A program made the translations under genes and the position numbers. Under the pieces are notes generated by a model. The model was given only the letters and a program-made list of their open reading frames with translations, had not been told where the DNA came from and searched no databases. A DNA stretch of 49,058 bases from Ruthenibacterium lactatiformans (lineage in GTDB: Bacteria; Bacillota; Clostridia; Oscillospirales; Ruminococcaceae), in assembly GCF_000949455.1 (NCBI RefSeq), contig NZ_JXXK01000028.1, forward strand, positions 1 to 49,058. Direction: 5' to 3'. Below are positions 16,305 to 24,333 of this stretch, one piece after another. The stretch's first letter is position 1, and every line of letters begins with the position of its first letter.

Positions 16305-18011
16305 ATGAAAAATGAACTGATGATTTCCGCCGGGCCTATGTTAAATGCTTACCCGGACAGTATTGGCGGTACTTTAAGCGACATCACTGCGCTTTTGCAG
16401 CGGCCGGAATTTGCGCAAGCCTTTCAGGCATTCTATATTTTACCCAGCATTTTCAACACGGATTTGGACCGCGGTTTTTCAGTTATCGACTATGAACTGA
16501 ACAGCTGTTATGCTCGTCAGGAAGATTTAAATGTACTGCACGATTTGGGCATCGCTCTGAAATTTGACTTGATCCTGAACCACGCTTCTGTGCTGTCACC
16601 GCAATTTCAAGATCTTCTAAAAAACGGCGAACACTCCCGGTACAAAGACTTTTTTATCAATTGGAATCATTTTTGGGCGGGACACGGAACCATGACCCCG
16701 GACGGATACATCCAGCCAGACCCCAAGCTGATCGAGCACATGTTCTTCCGCAAGCCGGGCCTGCCTATCCTGATGGTCCGTATGCCGGACGGCAAAGAAG
16801 TCCCCTATTGGAACACGTTTTATCAAGAGGTCCAGTATCCTGAAATTGATGCGCTGGAACTGGTTCGCGCTCTCCATATCCAGTACCTGGCAGCAGAGCG
16901 TATCGCGTCGTTGGTCAATGCCGCACTGCAGCGCGGCGAAAAGCCCAGTGAAATCGACTTTGGCGCGCTGGCCGAACATCGGGCGTCTGTTGTGGACTAT
17001 CTCGAAGCCCACAGGCGTTATCTCGGCCAGATGGACCTCAATATTGATTCCCCCTTAGTGTGGGAGTTCTACGAGGACACGCTGCACAGGCTGGCTGATT
17101 ATGGCGCGCAGCTCATCCGCTTGGACGCCTTTGCCTACGCTTCCAAAAAACCTGGTGCATATAATTTTTTGAACGAGCCGGAAACGTGGCAGATACTGCA
17201 GCGTGTTCGCTCTATTGCTGAAAAATATTGTCTTGACCTTCTGCCGGAAATTCATTCCAGTTATGAAGATAAAACGCATGAAGCATTGTGTGCCTCCGGC
17301 TGTATGACCTACGATTTTTTCCTGCCCGGGCTGCTTCTTGATGCTTTCGAGCACCAAAGTTTTGCGTACCTGTTGCGCTGGATCGAAGACATTCAATCAA
17401 AGGGCCTTCGCGTCGTGAATATGCTGGGCTGTCATGACGGTATCCCCTTATTGGATTTGAAGGGTCTTTTGCCCGAGGCTCGGATTCAAGAAATGATCGG
17501 CCTTCTTCAGCAGCGTGGGGGTCTTGTCAAAGATCTTCACGGGGCCAAAAACATCTATTATCAAGTAAACTGTACCTATTACAGCGCATTGGGCGAATCG
17601 GATAAAAAGCTGCTGTTGGCGCGGGCGATCCAGTTGTTTATGCCCGGCAAGCCTCAAGTGTGGTATCTCGATCTGTTTGCAGGAAAAAACGATATGGAAG
17701 CCGTACAGCGGGCCGGCAGCAGCGGACATAAGGAGATTAACCGAACCAACCTTTCTTTCGAGCGTGCTATCGCCATGCTTCAGCAAGATGTCGTTCGCCA
17801 GCAACTTGCATTACTACAGTTTCGCAACACTTTCCCAGCCTTTACGTGGGAAAGCAAAATCACAGCGGTCAGTCAAGCACCCCATCAGCTTTCCATCACA
17901 TGGTCACACAAAAAACATTCTGCTTCGCTCACTGTCGATTTATTGTCATTGTCGTTCTGCATCAAAAAATCAAGTCCATCTGATGGAGAATCTGTAGTTT
18001 TCAAAATTTAA
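16305..18011 (+). CDS. GH13_18 sucrose-phosphorylase-like glycoside phosphorylase
   Basis: This 568-residue protein starts at ATG 16305 after GGGGTG; the frame open back to 16038 overlaps the kinase gene and is not used. Catalytic residues fit GH13 subfamily 18: nucleophile Asp in IRLDAFAYASKKPGA (about 274), acid/base Glu in LPEIHSSY (about 315) and a third Asp in GCHDGIPLLD (about 378). The early motif LNHASVLSPQFQDLL also matches. Known members split sucrose, sucrose-6-phosphate, glucosylglycerol or glucosylglycerate with phosphate to give glucose-1-phosphate. The segment at about 150-180 (RKPGLPILMVRMPDGKEVPYWN) fits the glucosylglycerate/sucrose-phosphate type at least as well as true sucrose phosphorylase, so the acceptor is left open. 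No signal peptide; cytoplasmic. Confidence 0.85.
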   Translation: MKNELMISAGPMLNAYPDSIGGTLSDITALLQRPEFAQAFQAFYILPSIFNTDLDRGFSVIDYELNSCYARQEDLNVLHDLGIALKFDLILNHASVLSPQFQDLLKNGEHSRYKDFFINWNHFWAGHGTMTPDGYIQPDPKLIEHMFFRKPGLPILMVRMPDGKEVPYWNTFYQEVQYPEIDALELVRALHIQYLAAERIASLVNAALQRGEKPSEIDFGALAEHRASVVDYLEAHRRYLGQMDLNIDSPLVWEFYEDTLHRLADYGAQLIRLDAFAYASKKPGAYNFLNEPETWQILQRVRSIAEKYCLDLLPEIHSSYEDKTHEALCASGCMTYDFFLPGLLLDAFEHQSFAYLLRWIEDIQSKGLRVVNMLGCHDGIPLLDLKGLLPEARIQEMIGLLQQRGGLVKDLHGAKNIYYQVNCTYYSALGESDKKLLLARAIQLFMPGKPQVWYLDLFAGKNDMEAVQRAGSSGHKEINRTNLSFERAIAMLQQDVVRQQLALLQFRNTFPAFTWESKITAVSQAPHQLSITWSHKKHSASLTVDLLSLSFCIKKSSPSDGESVVFKI

Positions 18012-18100
18012 CAATATTACTCCCATCTATGCCAACGAAGAATTATTATTGTTAAAAATACGTGTACAACCATTTCTATCATTGTTGACAGAAATAGAGA

Positions 18101-18145
18101 AAAACGACGGCTGCCTTTTTAGTAAAGCAGCCGTCGTACTTTTTT
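18101..18145. terminator. Bidirectional terminator between sugar cargo and ICE transfer genes
   Basis: An 11-bp perfect stem, ACGACGGCTGC/GCAGCCGTCGT (18104-18114 with 18127-18137), is flanked by ACTTTTTT on the plus strand and by TTTTT on the minus strand. It ends both the plus-strand GH13 gene and the minus-strand M23 peptidase gene, and marks one boundary of the sugar cargo. Confidence 0.85.
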
Positions 18146-18169
18146 GCACAAAAAATTTCTCTAGAGGCC

Positions 18170-19858
18170 CTATTTAAAATAGTTCAATGCATCTGTCCTC
18201 TGCCCATTCATCCACACCTCAAAATGCAGATGATTTCCTGTACTGTTCCCTGTACTGCCCACATAACCGATGACTTCACCCTGTTGCACCCGCTGGCCCG
18301 CTGTAACGGTGATGGCGGAGCAGTGGGCGTACAGGGTCTCCATTCCGCCGCCGTGGTCGATCTTCACATGGTATCCATAGCTACCGCCCCACGGATCGGT
18401 ACCGTTGGCGATGGTCACTGTGCCGTCTGCCGCCGCAATGATGGGCGTGCCCTGCGGGACTGCGATGTCTGTTCCGCTGTGGTAGCTCCATTCCCCAGTG
18501 AACGGGTCCTGCCGATACCCAAAGTTTGAGGTGATCATAAAGCTCTGCGGTAAAGGCCACGCAAATATGCCGGTACCCACCCAATCGCTGTCCGGCGTGA
18601 TGATCTGCCCGCCGCCGCTGACATAGCCGCCCAGCACTTCCCTCCAGAGCGCGTCGTATTGTGGGGCTTCCAGCAAGGCAAGCTGCTCGCTCTGGCGCGG
18701 AGTGAAGCCATATACCGCCGCCATCTCCGCAGTGGTTTTGTGTGTTACTTCGATCTCAAGTATTATTTCCGACACAGTCACCCACTCGGCCACCTCGTTG
18801 CCGTCCTCGTCTGTGGTTGCGATTTTCTCCTCATGCTCCACCATGCGCGTGCTGTGACTTACTCTGTGCATATCCGCCAGAACAGCCCGCAGCCGCTTTA
18901 CTTGGGCGGCATCCAGCGCCACCACCTGTTGACCTTGTTCATCCGCCGCCATGTCTGCGGCAAACACCGCCAGCACATCCTCCCAATGGATGGACACCGA
19001 ATCGTCCGTGGATATATATTCCACCCGGTCGTGCGGGATTGTCGCTTCAATCCCTTTGAGTTGCCGGTAGTATTCCTCATTCAGCGTCTGCACTGCTTGC
19101 TTCAGCGTCATCCCTTTTCCGGTCGGCTCGGCCGAAAAGAAAATGCCGAACGCCGAACCTGCCACCAGAGCAATCAAACAGATGAGCAGAACGATGCACA
19201 GCGCAATTCCGCCGCCCGCCGCCAGCGCAGCTACAATATTTTTGGCCGCCGCACTACAGGCTTTGGCAGTATTGGCCAGCGCCCGGCCTGCCGTCCTCGC
19301 TGTTTTCTGCGCAACTCTTGCAGCCTGCTTTGCCCGCTGTGCCGCCTGTTTCGCCGCGCGTGCGGTTTGCTGGATGGCCGTGTGGATTTCCCGCGGCGTC
19401 TTTACCGGCTGACGTTCGGCCTTTACTGTGGGCTTGCCTACCCTGGGGCCGTGCGCCGCGCCCTGTTGTGTGCGCGGCCTGCCTGGGCTTTTCTCCTTGA
19501 GCTGACGCGCCGGCGGGCCGCCATGGCCGCTGAAAGCATGCTCCTGCTGGTCCCCCAGCCGGTGTGCGCGCCGGGCTGCAGCCTTGCGGCCAGGCGCGCG
19601 GCAAAGCATGTTCCCGCCACTGGAGGCGACCTCCCGGCCCCTCTCTCCTGTTTTTCTCAACAGCTGATCTCCAGTACTTTCTTCCGAAGCAGCCCGATCC
19701 GCACCGCCCATTCCGTTCTGCGCCGCCTGCAGCAGCTGCTCTTTTTCCTTCTCTTTGGCTGCCAGCAAGCCTTTCTTGGCCAGTTCTTTCGGAGCATGGC
19801 GAAGCGTTTTGGGCAGTTCTGCCCCGGCATGATGTTCTTTTGTTTTAATATCCTTCAG
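18170..19858 (-). CDS. Membrane-anchored M23 peptidase of the conjugation system
   Basis: About 562 residues. A basic, Ala/Arg/Gln-rich N-terminus (residues 1-200) is followed by one membrane helix (IALCIVLLICLIALVAGSAF), an extracellular linker, and a C-terminal LytM/M23 domain with HSGTDIAVPQGTP, HVKIDHGGG and HLHFEVW, the zinc and catalytic histidine motifs. In Tn1549/CTn-like ICEs such proteins open peptidoglycan for the mating channel. The start is unusual. The frame open to 19924 runs through a strong terminator (19871-19915), and the GGAGGG after that terminator points to CTG at 19858 as start; no ATG, GTG or TTG fits. It ends 25 bp before the shared terminator. Confidence 0.85.
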   Translation of the reverse strand: MKDIKTKEHHAGAELPKTLRHAPKELAKKGLLAAKEKEKEQLLQAAQNGMGGADRAASEESTGDQLLRKTGERGREVASSGGNMLCRAPGRKAAARRAHRLGDQQEHAFSGHGGPPARQLKEKSPGRPRTQQGAAHGPRVGKPTVKAERQPVKTPREIHTAIQQTARAAKQAAQRAKQAARVAQKTARTAGRALANTAKACSAAAKNIVAALAAGGGIALCIVLLICLIALVAGSAFGIFFSAEPTGKGMTLKQAVQTLNEEYYRQLKGIEATIPHDRVEYISTDDSVSIHWEDVLAVFAADMAADEQGQQVVALDAAQVKRLRAVLADMHRVSHSTRMVEHEEKIATTDEDGNEVAEWVTVSEIILEIEVTHKTTAEMAAVYGFTPRQSEQLALLEAPQYDALWREVLGGYVSGGGQIITPDSDWVGTGIFAWPLPQSFMITSNFGYRQDPFTGEWSYHSGTDIAVPQGTPIIAAADGTVTIANGTDPWGGSYGYHVKIDHGGGMETLYAHCSAITVTAGQRVQQGEVIGYVGSTGNSTGNHLHFEVWMNGQRTDALNYFK

Positions 19859-19870
19859 CAGAATCCCTCC

Positions 19871-19915
19871 AAAAAGAAAAACAGCGCCCGTGAGGATCTC
19901 TCCCCACGGGCGCTG
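19871..19915 (-). terminator. Terminator or attenuator between the NrdD-like and M23 genes
   Basis: A perfect 11-bp stem, CAGCGCCCGTG/CACGGGCGCTG (19905-19915 with 19882-19892), is followed on the minus strand by TTTTTCTTTTT. It sits directly before the ribosome-binding site of the M23 gene, so it can attenuate that gene's expression. Confidence 0.8.
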
Positions 19916-19945
19916 CCTATACATATATACAAGGTCATATCTCTG

Positions 19946-20098
19946 TTATGCGTGCTTTACGCGGTCGTTCAATTCAGTCTTCTTCGCGTCATTCCAGCGG
20001 TCCACCATCCCCACAAGATAGCCTGTGATGCGGCGGATCCGCTCAAACTTCACGCCTTTCCCGGCGCGCTCCGCATTGCCGATGTTGTTGTTTTCCAT
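19946..20098 (-). CDS. Small NrdD-C-terminus-like mobile-element protein
   Basis: A 50-codon frame starts at ATG 20098 behind AGGAGGAGG. The product begins MENNNIGNAERAGKG and contains RITGYLVGMVDRWNDAKKTE, which resembles the extreme C-terminus of anaerobic ribonucleotide reductase NrdD (R-x-T/S-G-Y ... W/F-N-x-x-K). Such short proteins are found in clostridial ICEs next to virB4 and are often annotated as anaerobic ribonucleoside-triphosphate reductase. It lacks the glycyl-radical and active-site parts, so it is no reductase. A good promoter lies 28 bp upstream. Confidence 0.65.
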   Translation of the reverse strand: MENNNIGNAERAGKGVKFERIRRITGYLVGMVDRWNDAKKTELNDRVKHA

Positions 20099-20125
20099 AT
20101 ACCGTCCTCCTCCTGACCGCTATAT

Positions 20126-20154
20126 ATAGTACCCCTATTCCAGCGAAAAATCAA
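20126..20154 (-). promoter_or_regulatory. Candidate promoter for the NrdD-like/M23 genes
   Basis: On the minus strand TTGATT (20154-20149) is spaced 17 bases from TACTAT (20131-20126), within an AT-rich stretch directly upstream of the ribosome-binding site. It would re-start transcription downstream of the RIT insertion. Confidence 0.5.
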
Positions 20155-20265
20155 GATGGATCCTTCATTTTATCGGCCTACTACGGAAAGGGAAATTTTT
20201 CCAAAAAACAACTAAAACTCTGCGGCCTCAACCTTTTCCGTTGTTCAAAACTTTTCATCAGGCTT

Positions 20266-20355
20266 CGTTAATTCGAGAAAACCCGTTATTTGAGGAAATG
20301 CCGAGAAGCCCTGGCAATGGGGCTTCTCGGCTAATCTTCTCGAATAACAATCGCA
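20266..20355 (+). repeat. Left 90-bp terminal inverted repeat of the RIT element
   Basis: It is identical base for base to the reverse complement of 23676-23765. Inside it an 11-bp hairpin (CCGAGAAGCCC/GGGCTTCTCGG) provides nested symmetry, probably recombinase binding sites. Confidence 0.95.
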
Positions 20356-20407
20356 CCACCTGTATACTTGAATTGTGCGTTGCACAAAAAATACAGGAGG
20401 TATTAGT

Positions 20408-21655
20408 ATGAAGACCGATGCAAATTCGTTTGGGACTTTGTCCACAAGGCTATATGGACTGCTTGCGGCAGAGCGATATAGCGAAAGCACCATGAGAGAC
20501 ATGCGTTTTATCCTTTGTTCGATGTCAAATTTTATGGAAACTAATTGTCTTGAAGAGTACTCATCTGAAATTGGAGAGCAGTTTGTTGCCCATTGTGTCA
20601 ATGACCTGCGCATATGCTCTTCTCGTATCTCTCGCGCCAAAAACATCGTGGGTAAGCTTAACCGACTGATGCAAGGACTTGATGGAAGAGACGCACTATT
20701 GCCAGATATGTCCAAGAAATTCGCTCTGCCCGATGGACTTGCGAAATCCCTTACAGCGTATCTCACTTATTGCACTGAAAAAGGCAATAGAAAAACCACA
20801 GTCCACATGAACTATCTAGTTTGCGGCAATTTCTTAAAAAATCTTTCCAATCTGGGCTGCACAGAAATTACTGATGCGACAGTCGAGCAAGTACAAGCCG
20901 CAGTCTTGGCAGTGGGACATATATGTTATTGGGAGAGGGTAAGACAGTTTTTTCGTTTTCTTGCTGACAGCAATTATCTAAAGCAGAACTATTCTGGGCT
21001 CATTCAACACCGCCGTCGCCCCATGCCCCAGCCCACAGTATACTCGCCGGAAGAAATCCGCATCATCGAGGAATCCTTTGATTTGTTTTCTTCGGCAGGA
21101 ATCAGAAATTATGCAATCACGCTGCTCATGTCACGCTACGGAATCCGTGCTTGTGATGTTTCTTCGCTGACCTTTGACAATATTAACTTTGAAAACAATC
21201 GCCTGCACTTCATGCAACAGAAGACGGATGACCCTTGGGAAGGAGAACTATTTCCCGAAATAAAGAACGCATTACACCGCTATATTAATTGTGTCCGCCC
21301 TAATACCGTGGCCTGTTCAAATATTTTCATTACACTTGCCCCGCCCTATACGCCGGTCGATAACAGAGTCATTAATACAATGATGCATACTCAATTCGAG
21401 CATGCAAAAATCAATGTGGCGGGAAGAATGCATGGTAGCCGTGCGCTCAGGTCATCTGTCGCCAGTAACATGATAAACGACGGTATTTCAACGGAAGTTG
21501 TACGCAGAGTTTTGGGGCACGGCACAAAGCGCGCGCTCAAGCACTATGCTAGGATTGACATAGAAAGCATGAGGCTTTGTCCACTTCCCGTGCCGGAACC
21601 AACAGGAGCCTTCGCGGGTATTCTGTCTGGAAAGGGGGCGCAGCTCCATGTTTAA
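20408..21655 (+). CDS. RIT tyrosine recombinase, first gene
   Basis: This 415-residue protein starts at ATG 20408, seven bases after AGGAGG. An N-terminal SAM-like core-binding domain (about 10-200) precedes the catalytic domain. In that domain the first Arg lies in RYGIRACDVSSLTFDNINF, the box-II region reads GSRALRSSVASNMINDG (HxxR-like, with the first His replaced), the second His is in VLGHGTKRALKHY, and Tyr lies in HYARID. A TTGTGC/GCACAA repeat (20373-20387) lies just before the binding site. The stop overlaps the next start by eight bases. The three recombinases are thought to act together in RIT movement. Confidence 0.87.
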   Translation: MKTDANSFGTLSTRLYGLLAAERYSESTMRDMRFILCSMSNFMETNCLEEYSSEIGEQFVAHCVNDLRICSSRISRAKNIVGKLNRLMQGLDGRDALLPDMSKKFALPDGLAKSLTAYLTYCTEKGNRKTTVHMNYLVCGNFLKNLSNLGCTEITDATVEQVQAAVLAVGHICYWERVRQFFRFLADSNYLKQNYSGLIQHRRRPMPQPTVYSPEEIRIIEESFDLFSSAGIRNYAITLLMSRYGIRACDVSSLTFDNINFENNRLHFMQQKTDDPWEGELFPEIKNALHRYINCVRPNTVACSNIFITLAPPYTPVDNRVINTMMHTQFEHAKINVAGRMHGSRALRSSVASNMINDGISTEVVRRVLGHGTKRALKHYARIDIESMRLCPLPVPEPTGAFAGILSGKGAQLHV

Positions 21656-22637
21656 CAGTGCTTTTGCAAAAGAAATGGCTACTTTTCTGGAACTGCGAAA
21701 GAGCAGCGTCAGCCTGCAAACATTTGCGCATGACACCGCCACACTGACCAAGCTTGACCGCCATTTAGTCGAACACGATTACCCCCAAAAAGATCTATCC
21801 GAGGAAATTCTTTCTACATGGATACGGACACTCAGCGGGAAAAGCAAGACCGTGTCTGAGAAGGTACTCACTGTTAGGAACTTTGTAAGGTATCTCAATG
21901 GAGTAGGAGGCCATTCTTTCCTGCCGGACGCTCCAAAAATGAAATCTGACTACATTCCCTACATTTATTCAGATGAGGAATTGCTGCTGCTCATCCATTA
22001 CGCTGACAATCTGGAGCCAAAGTCGCATAAAGCGTGCTGTACTCATTTATTGGCAATGATTCCGATGGTCCTGCGAATCTTGTACGGATGCGGAACCAGG
22101 CTGGGCGAAACAATGGCCTTGCGAAGAAAAGACATTGACTTCAAAGCTCGGACAATTTTTCTCCGCGAAACAAAAAACTCAAAAGAACGGCGGATTCCTG
22201 TCCATGATACTTTGATACGCATAATAGAGCGTTACTGTCTGGCGCTTGGAATCATGCTGTCCTCTGAAGCATACCTCTTTCCCGGCAAAAAAACGGGTTC
22301 TCATCTCACAAAACGGCAGGTACAGCATTGGTTTTCCGAAATATTGAAGCTTGCAGACATCGACCAAAGGGAGAAGCAAGCATACGAGCGAGGAGCATGC
22401 CTGCATTGTTTCCGGCACGTTTTTGTTTTGAAATCGATGCAGCAACTGGAGGCGGCAGGGCATCCAGTTGAGATGAATGACCTGCTTTTGCCGACCTATT
22501 TGGGCCATGAGTGCTTGCTCGATACGGACAAGTACATGAGGTTTTCCGGCGCACAGATGCCAGATTCATTAGAAGCATTCGAGACTTTTAGCGCTGGATT
22601 GATTCCCTCAGTGGAGGTGCCGTATGAAGATGAGTAA
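21648..22637 (+). CDS. RIT tyrosine recombinase, second gene
   Basis: This 329-residue protein starts at ATG 21648, within the end of the first gene. It has a core-binding domain and a catalytic domain with Arg in LYGCGTRLGETMALRRKDIDF, HCFRHVF (HxxRH), LGHECLLDTDKYMRFS with the second His, and the nucleophile Tyr (DKYMRF). Its N-terminal region has the same type of core-binding fold as the remnant at 23738-24208. It overlaps the third gene by 14 bases. Confidence 0.87.
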   Translation: MFNSAFAKEMATFLELRKSSVSLQTFAHDTATLTKLDRHLVEHDYPQKDLSEEILSTWIRTLSGKSKTVSEKVLTVRNFVRYLNGVGGHSFLPDAPKMKSDYIPYIYSDEELLLLIHYADNLEPKSHKACCTHLLAMIPMVLRILYGCGTRLGETMALRRKDIDFKARTIFLRETKNSKERRIPVHDTLIRIIERYCLALGIMLSSEAYLFPGKKTGSHLTKRQVQHWFSEILKLADIDQREKQAYERGACLHCFRHVFVLKSMQQLEAAGHPVEMNDLLLPTYLGHECLLDTDKYMRFSGAQMPDSLEAFETFSAGLIPSVEVPYEDE

Positions 22638-23670
22638 AGCAGAGCTTGAATTCCTTTCTTTGCTTGGGAGGTTCTTCACGGATTATCTCCCGATTTCCAT
22701 GGCCGCCAGCCCGAACACCATTAAATCCTACAAGTGCGCATTCAGACTTCTATTCCACTACCTGGACGATATCGCAGAGATGGATACCGCTCACATCACC
22801 TTCGAAATGCTGGATTTTGATTTGCTCACCAGTTTTTTTGATTGGCTGGTAGTTGACCGAAAAAACAGCAGAACAACAGCAAAGATACGGCTTGGTGCCC
22901 TGTCATCATTTGCCGAATATGCGCAGAATCGAAATTTAGAGGCTGGATATGTCTTCAGAAGCAGTCTGGAAAAAATCTACAAGAAATCCTTCAAGCGCGT
23001 AAAAGGAAAGCAGCGATGTGCCTTTACTCGCCAAGAACTGGAGATATTCTTTTCTATGCCGGATACTTCCAGCAAGATTGGGTGGCGGGATCTCGTCCTT
23101 CTGGTTGTCATGTATGCCAGTGGCGCAAGAGCACAGGAAATTTGCGACCTCACCATAGGGGACATTGCGTATGACAAAAATGGTACTGCAATCCTGACCC
23201 TCTTGGGCAAGGGTAACAAGCTGCGGCGTGTCAAGATAACAGCCGATGCCACCGCACTATTGGACAAATATATTGCTTACAGAAAAATTGGCGCTCACCT
23301 TAACCGCCATGTGTTCTCTAGTCAGAGAAACGAGCAGATTTCCGTATCCTGCATTGAGGAGATTTTCGCCAAATACGAGAAGATGGCTAAGGATGCACAC
23401 CCTGACAAATTCTGTGCCGGTCGCTACACTCCGCATGTTATGCGTCACACGACAGCATCCCATCTGGTCGAAGCCGGTGTCCCGCTTGCCATCGTGAAAA
23501 ATATTCTTGGCCATGTTTCGATTCAGTCAACGCAGATATATGTGGAGATTACTCAGCAGACCGTTGACAAATATATGAAGGAGTGGAATGAAAAGTGGTT
23601 CCCAAAAGAAGAAACAAAACAAGAGATACTGCCCAATATCCAAAGTTCATTGCCGGAATTTTTGCAGTAA
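22624..23670 (+). CDS. RIT tyrosine recombinase, third gene
   Basis: This 348-residue protein starts at ATG 22624 behind GGAGG and has a full set of catalytic motifs: Arg in YASGARAQEICDLTIGDI, TPHVMRHTTASHLVEAG (HxxRH), LGHVSIQSTQIY with second His and nucleophile Tyr. The stop lies six bases before the right terminal repeat. It is the most XerC/D-like of the three. Confidence 0.9.
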   Translation: MKMSKAELEFLSLLGRFFTDYLPISMAASPNTIKSYKCAFRLLFHYLDDIAEMDTAHITFEMLDFDLLTSFFDWLVVDRKNSRTTAKIRLGALSSFAEYAQNRNLEAGYVFRSSLEKIYKKSFKRVKGKQRCAFTRQELEIFFSMPDTSSKIGWRDLVLLVVMYASGARAQEICDLTIGDIAYDKNGTAILTLLGKGNKLRRVKITADATALLDKYIAYRKIGAHLNRHVFSSQRNEQISVSCIEEIFAKYEKMAKDAHPDKFCAGRYTPHVMRHTTASHLVEAGVPLAIVKNILGHVSIQSTQIYVEITQQTVDKYMKEWNEKWFPKEETKQEILPNIQSSLPEFLQ

Positions 23671-23675
23671 GCACA

Positions 23676-23765
23676 TGCGATTGTTATTCGAGAAGATTAG
23701 CCGAGAAGCCCCATTGCCAGGGCTTCTCGGCATTTCCTCAAATAACGGGTTTTCTCGAATTAACG
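23676..23765 (-). repeat. Right 90-bp terminal inverted repeat of the RIT element
   Basis: Exact reverse complement of 20266-20355. The stop of the third recombinase lies five bases inside it. Confidence 0.95.
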
Positions 23766-24208
23766 CGCCCATCCGAGATCTCGGATGGGCGCTTATGTAA
23801 AGCTTTGCATAAGCGCCCTAATGAAAAGTTTTGAATAATGGAAAGAAACGCGAAGAACGGCCGAAATTCAGCCGTTCTTACGCAAATGTCTTTCGATAAA
23901 ATTTCCTGTTTGAACCACGGTGTATGATAACTCTTAATTTTTCCATAGCGACGGTATTCCAGCAAATTGCGGAGCGCAGCCCTTACCTCGTACTGTCGTT
24001 TTGAAATATTGATGTTCTCTTTCTGAATACCGTAGTTTACCAGCAGAAACTTATCCATTGACGATTCATCAATGTCGAGACTTCCGTGATAGACGCAATA
24101 CTCTTTCCAATAGCGTTGACGCATCCCGATGGTGCTGTCAGTGTACCCCAGATCACGTAATGCATCTGAAATACCCCGAAGTTCTTTGTTGAAATTGTTT
24201 GTAATCAT
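23738..24208 (-). pseudogene. Remnant: N-terminal core-binding domain of a tyrosine recombinase
   Basis: The frame from ATG 24208 (AAAGGAG nine bases upstream; a GTG at 24214 is the alternative) gives MITNNFNKELRGISDALRDL and on through LRNLLEYRRYGKIKSYHTPW, a SAM-like core-binding domain of about 110 residues. No catalytic domain follows. The frame instead runs through a GAACGGC/GCCGTTC hairpin (about 23860-23880) into the palindromes and the RIT terminal repeat. This is best read as the 5' end of an older RIT-type recombinase gene truncated next to the intact RIT. Confidence 0.55.
23765..23818. repeat. Two overlapping palindromes at the right RIT end
   Basis: A perfect 28-bp palindrome with no loop (23765-23792, centre GAGATCTC) shares its GGGCGC with a second 32-bp palindrome (23787-23818, 11-bp arms around tAAAGCTTTg). 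The left RIT end has no such block: there the sequence passes straight from the 90-bp repeat into the outer tail. Confidence 0.85.
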
Positions 24209-24257
24209 AGACACACTCTCCTTTCAAGGTGGTGTGTCTATTGTCGTTGAAAGGAGA
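24206..24257 (-). promoter_or_regulatory. Leader with two mutually exclusive stems over RBS and start codon
   Basis: In minus-strand order the leader reads A (TCTCCTTTCAA), CGACA, B (ATAGACACAC), CACC, A' (TTGAAAGGAGA), B' (GTGTGTCTAT). A pairs perfectly with A' (11 bp) and B with B' (10 bp), but with no base between A' and B' both can hardly form at once. A' holds the ribosome-binding site and B' runs into the ATG of the recombinase remnant. Confidence 0.6.
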
Positions 24258-24333
24258 TATCCGTGCAATTATTATCGCAAGTCTTTTCTGTAAAAATGGT
24301 TTATAGACAGCTAATTACAATCACTCTTTCCAT

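Larger units (their letters stand above)
20266..23765 (+). mobile_element. RIT (recombinase-in-trio) element
   Basis: This is a 3.5-kb unit of three overlapping tyrosine-recombinase genes bounded by perfect 90-bp inverted repeats (20266-20355 and 23676-23765). This is the defining layout of RIT elements. It is inserted between virB4 and the NrdD-like gene of the ICE, on the strand opposite the transfer operon. It carries no cargo. Identical ends and intact frames suggest a recent, possibly active copy. Confidence 0.88.

Noticed and set aside
20245..20766. 173-codon minus-strand ORF at the left RIT end
   Set aside because: It is antisense to the first recombinase gene and spans the terminal repeat. 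Only its tail (TKPDEKF) is of interest as a copy of the virB4 end.
23676..23818. CRISPR-like repeats near the RIT right end
   Set aside because: The repeats are palindromes and terminal inverted repeats, not regularly spaced direct repeats; no cas genes are present.
23595..23834. 79-codon plus-strand ORF across the right RIT repeat
   Set aside because: It lies within the end of the third recombinase and the terminal repeat, and has no binding site.
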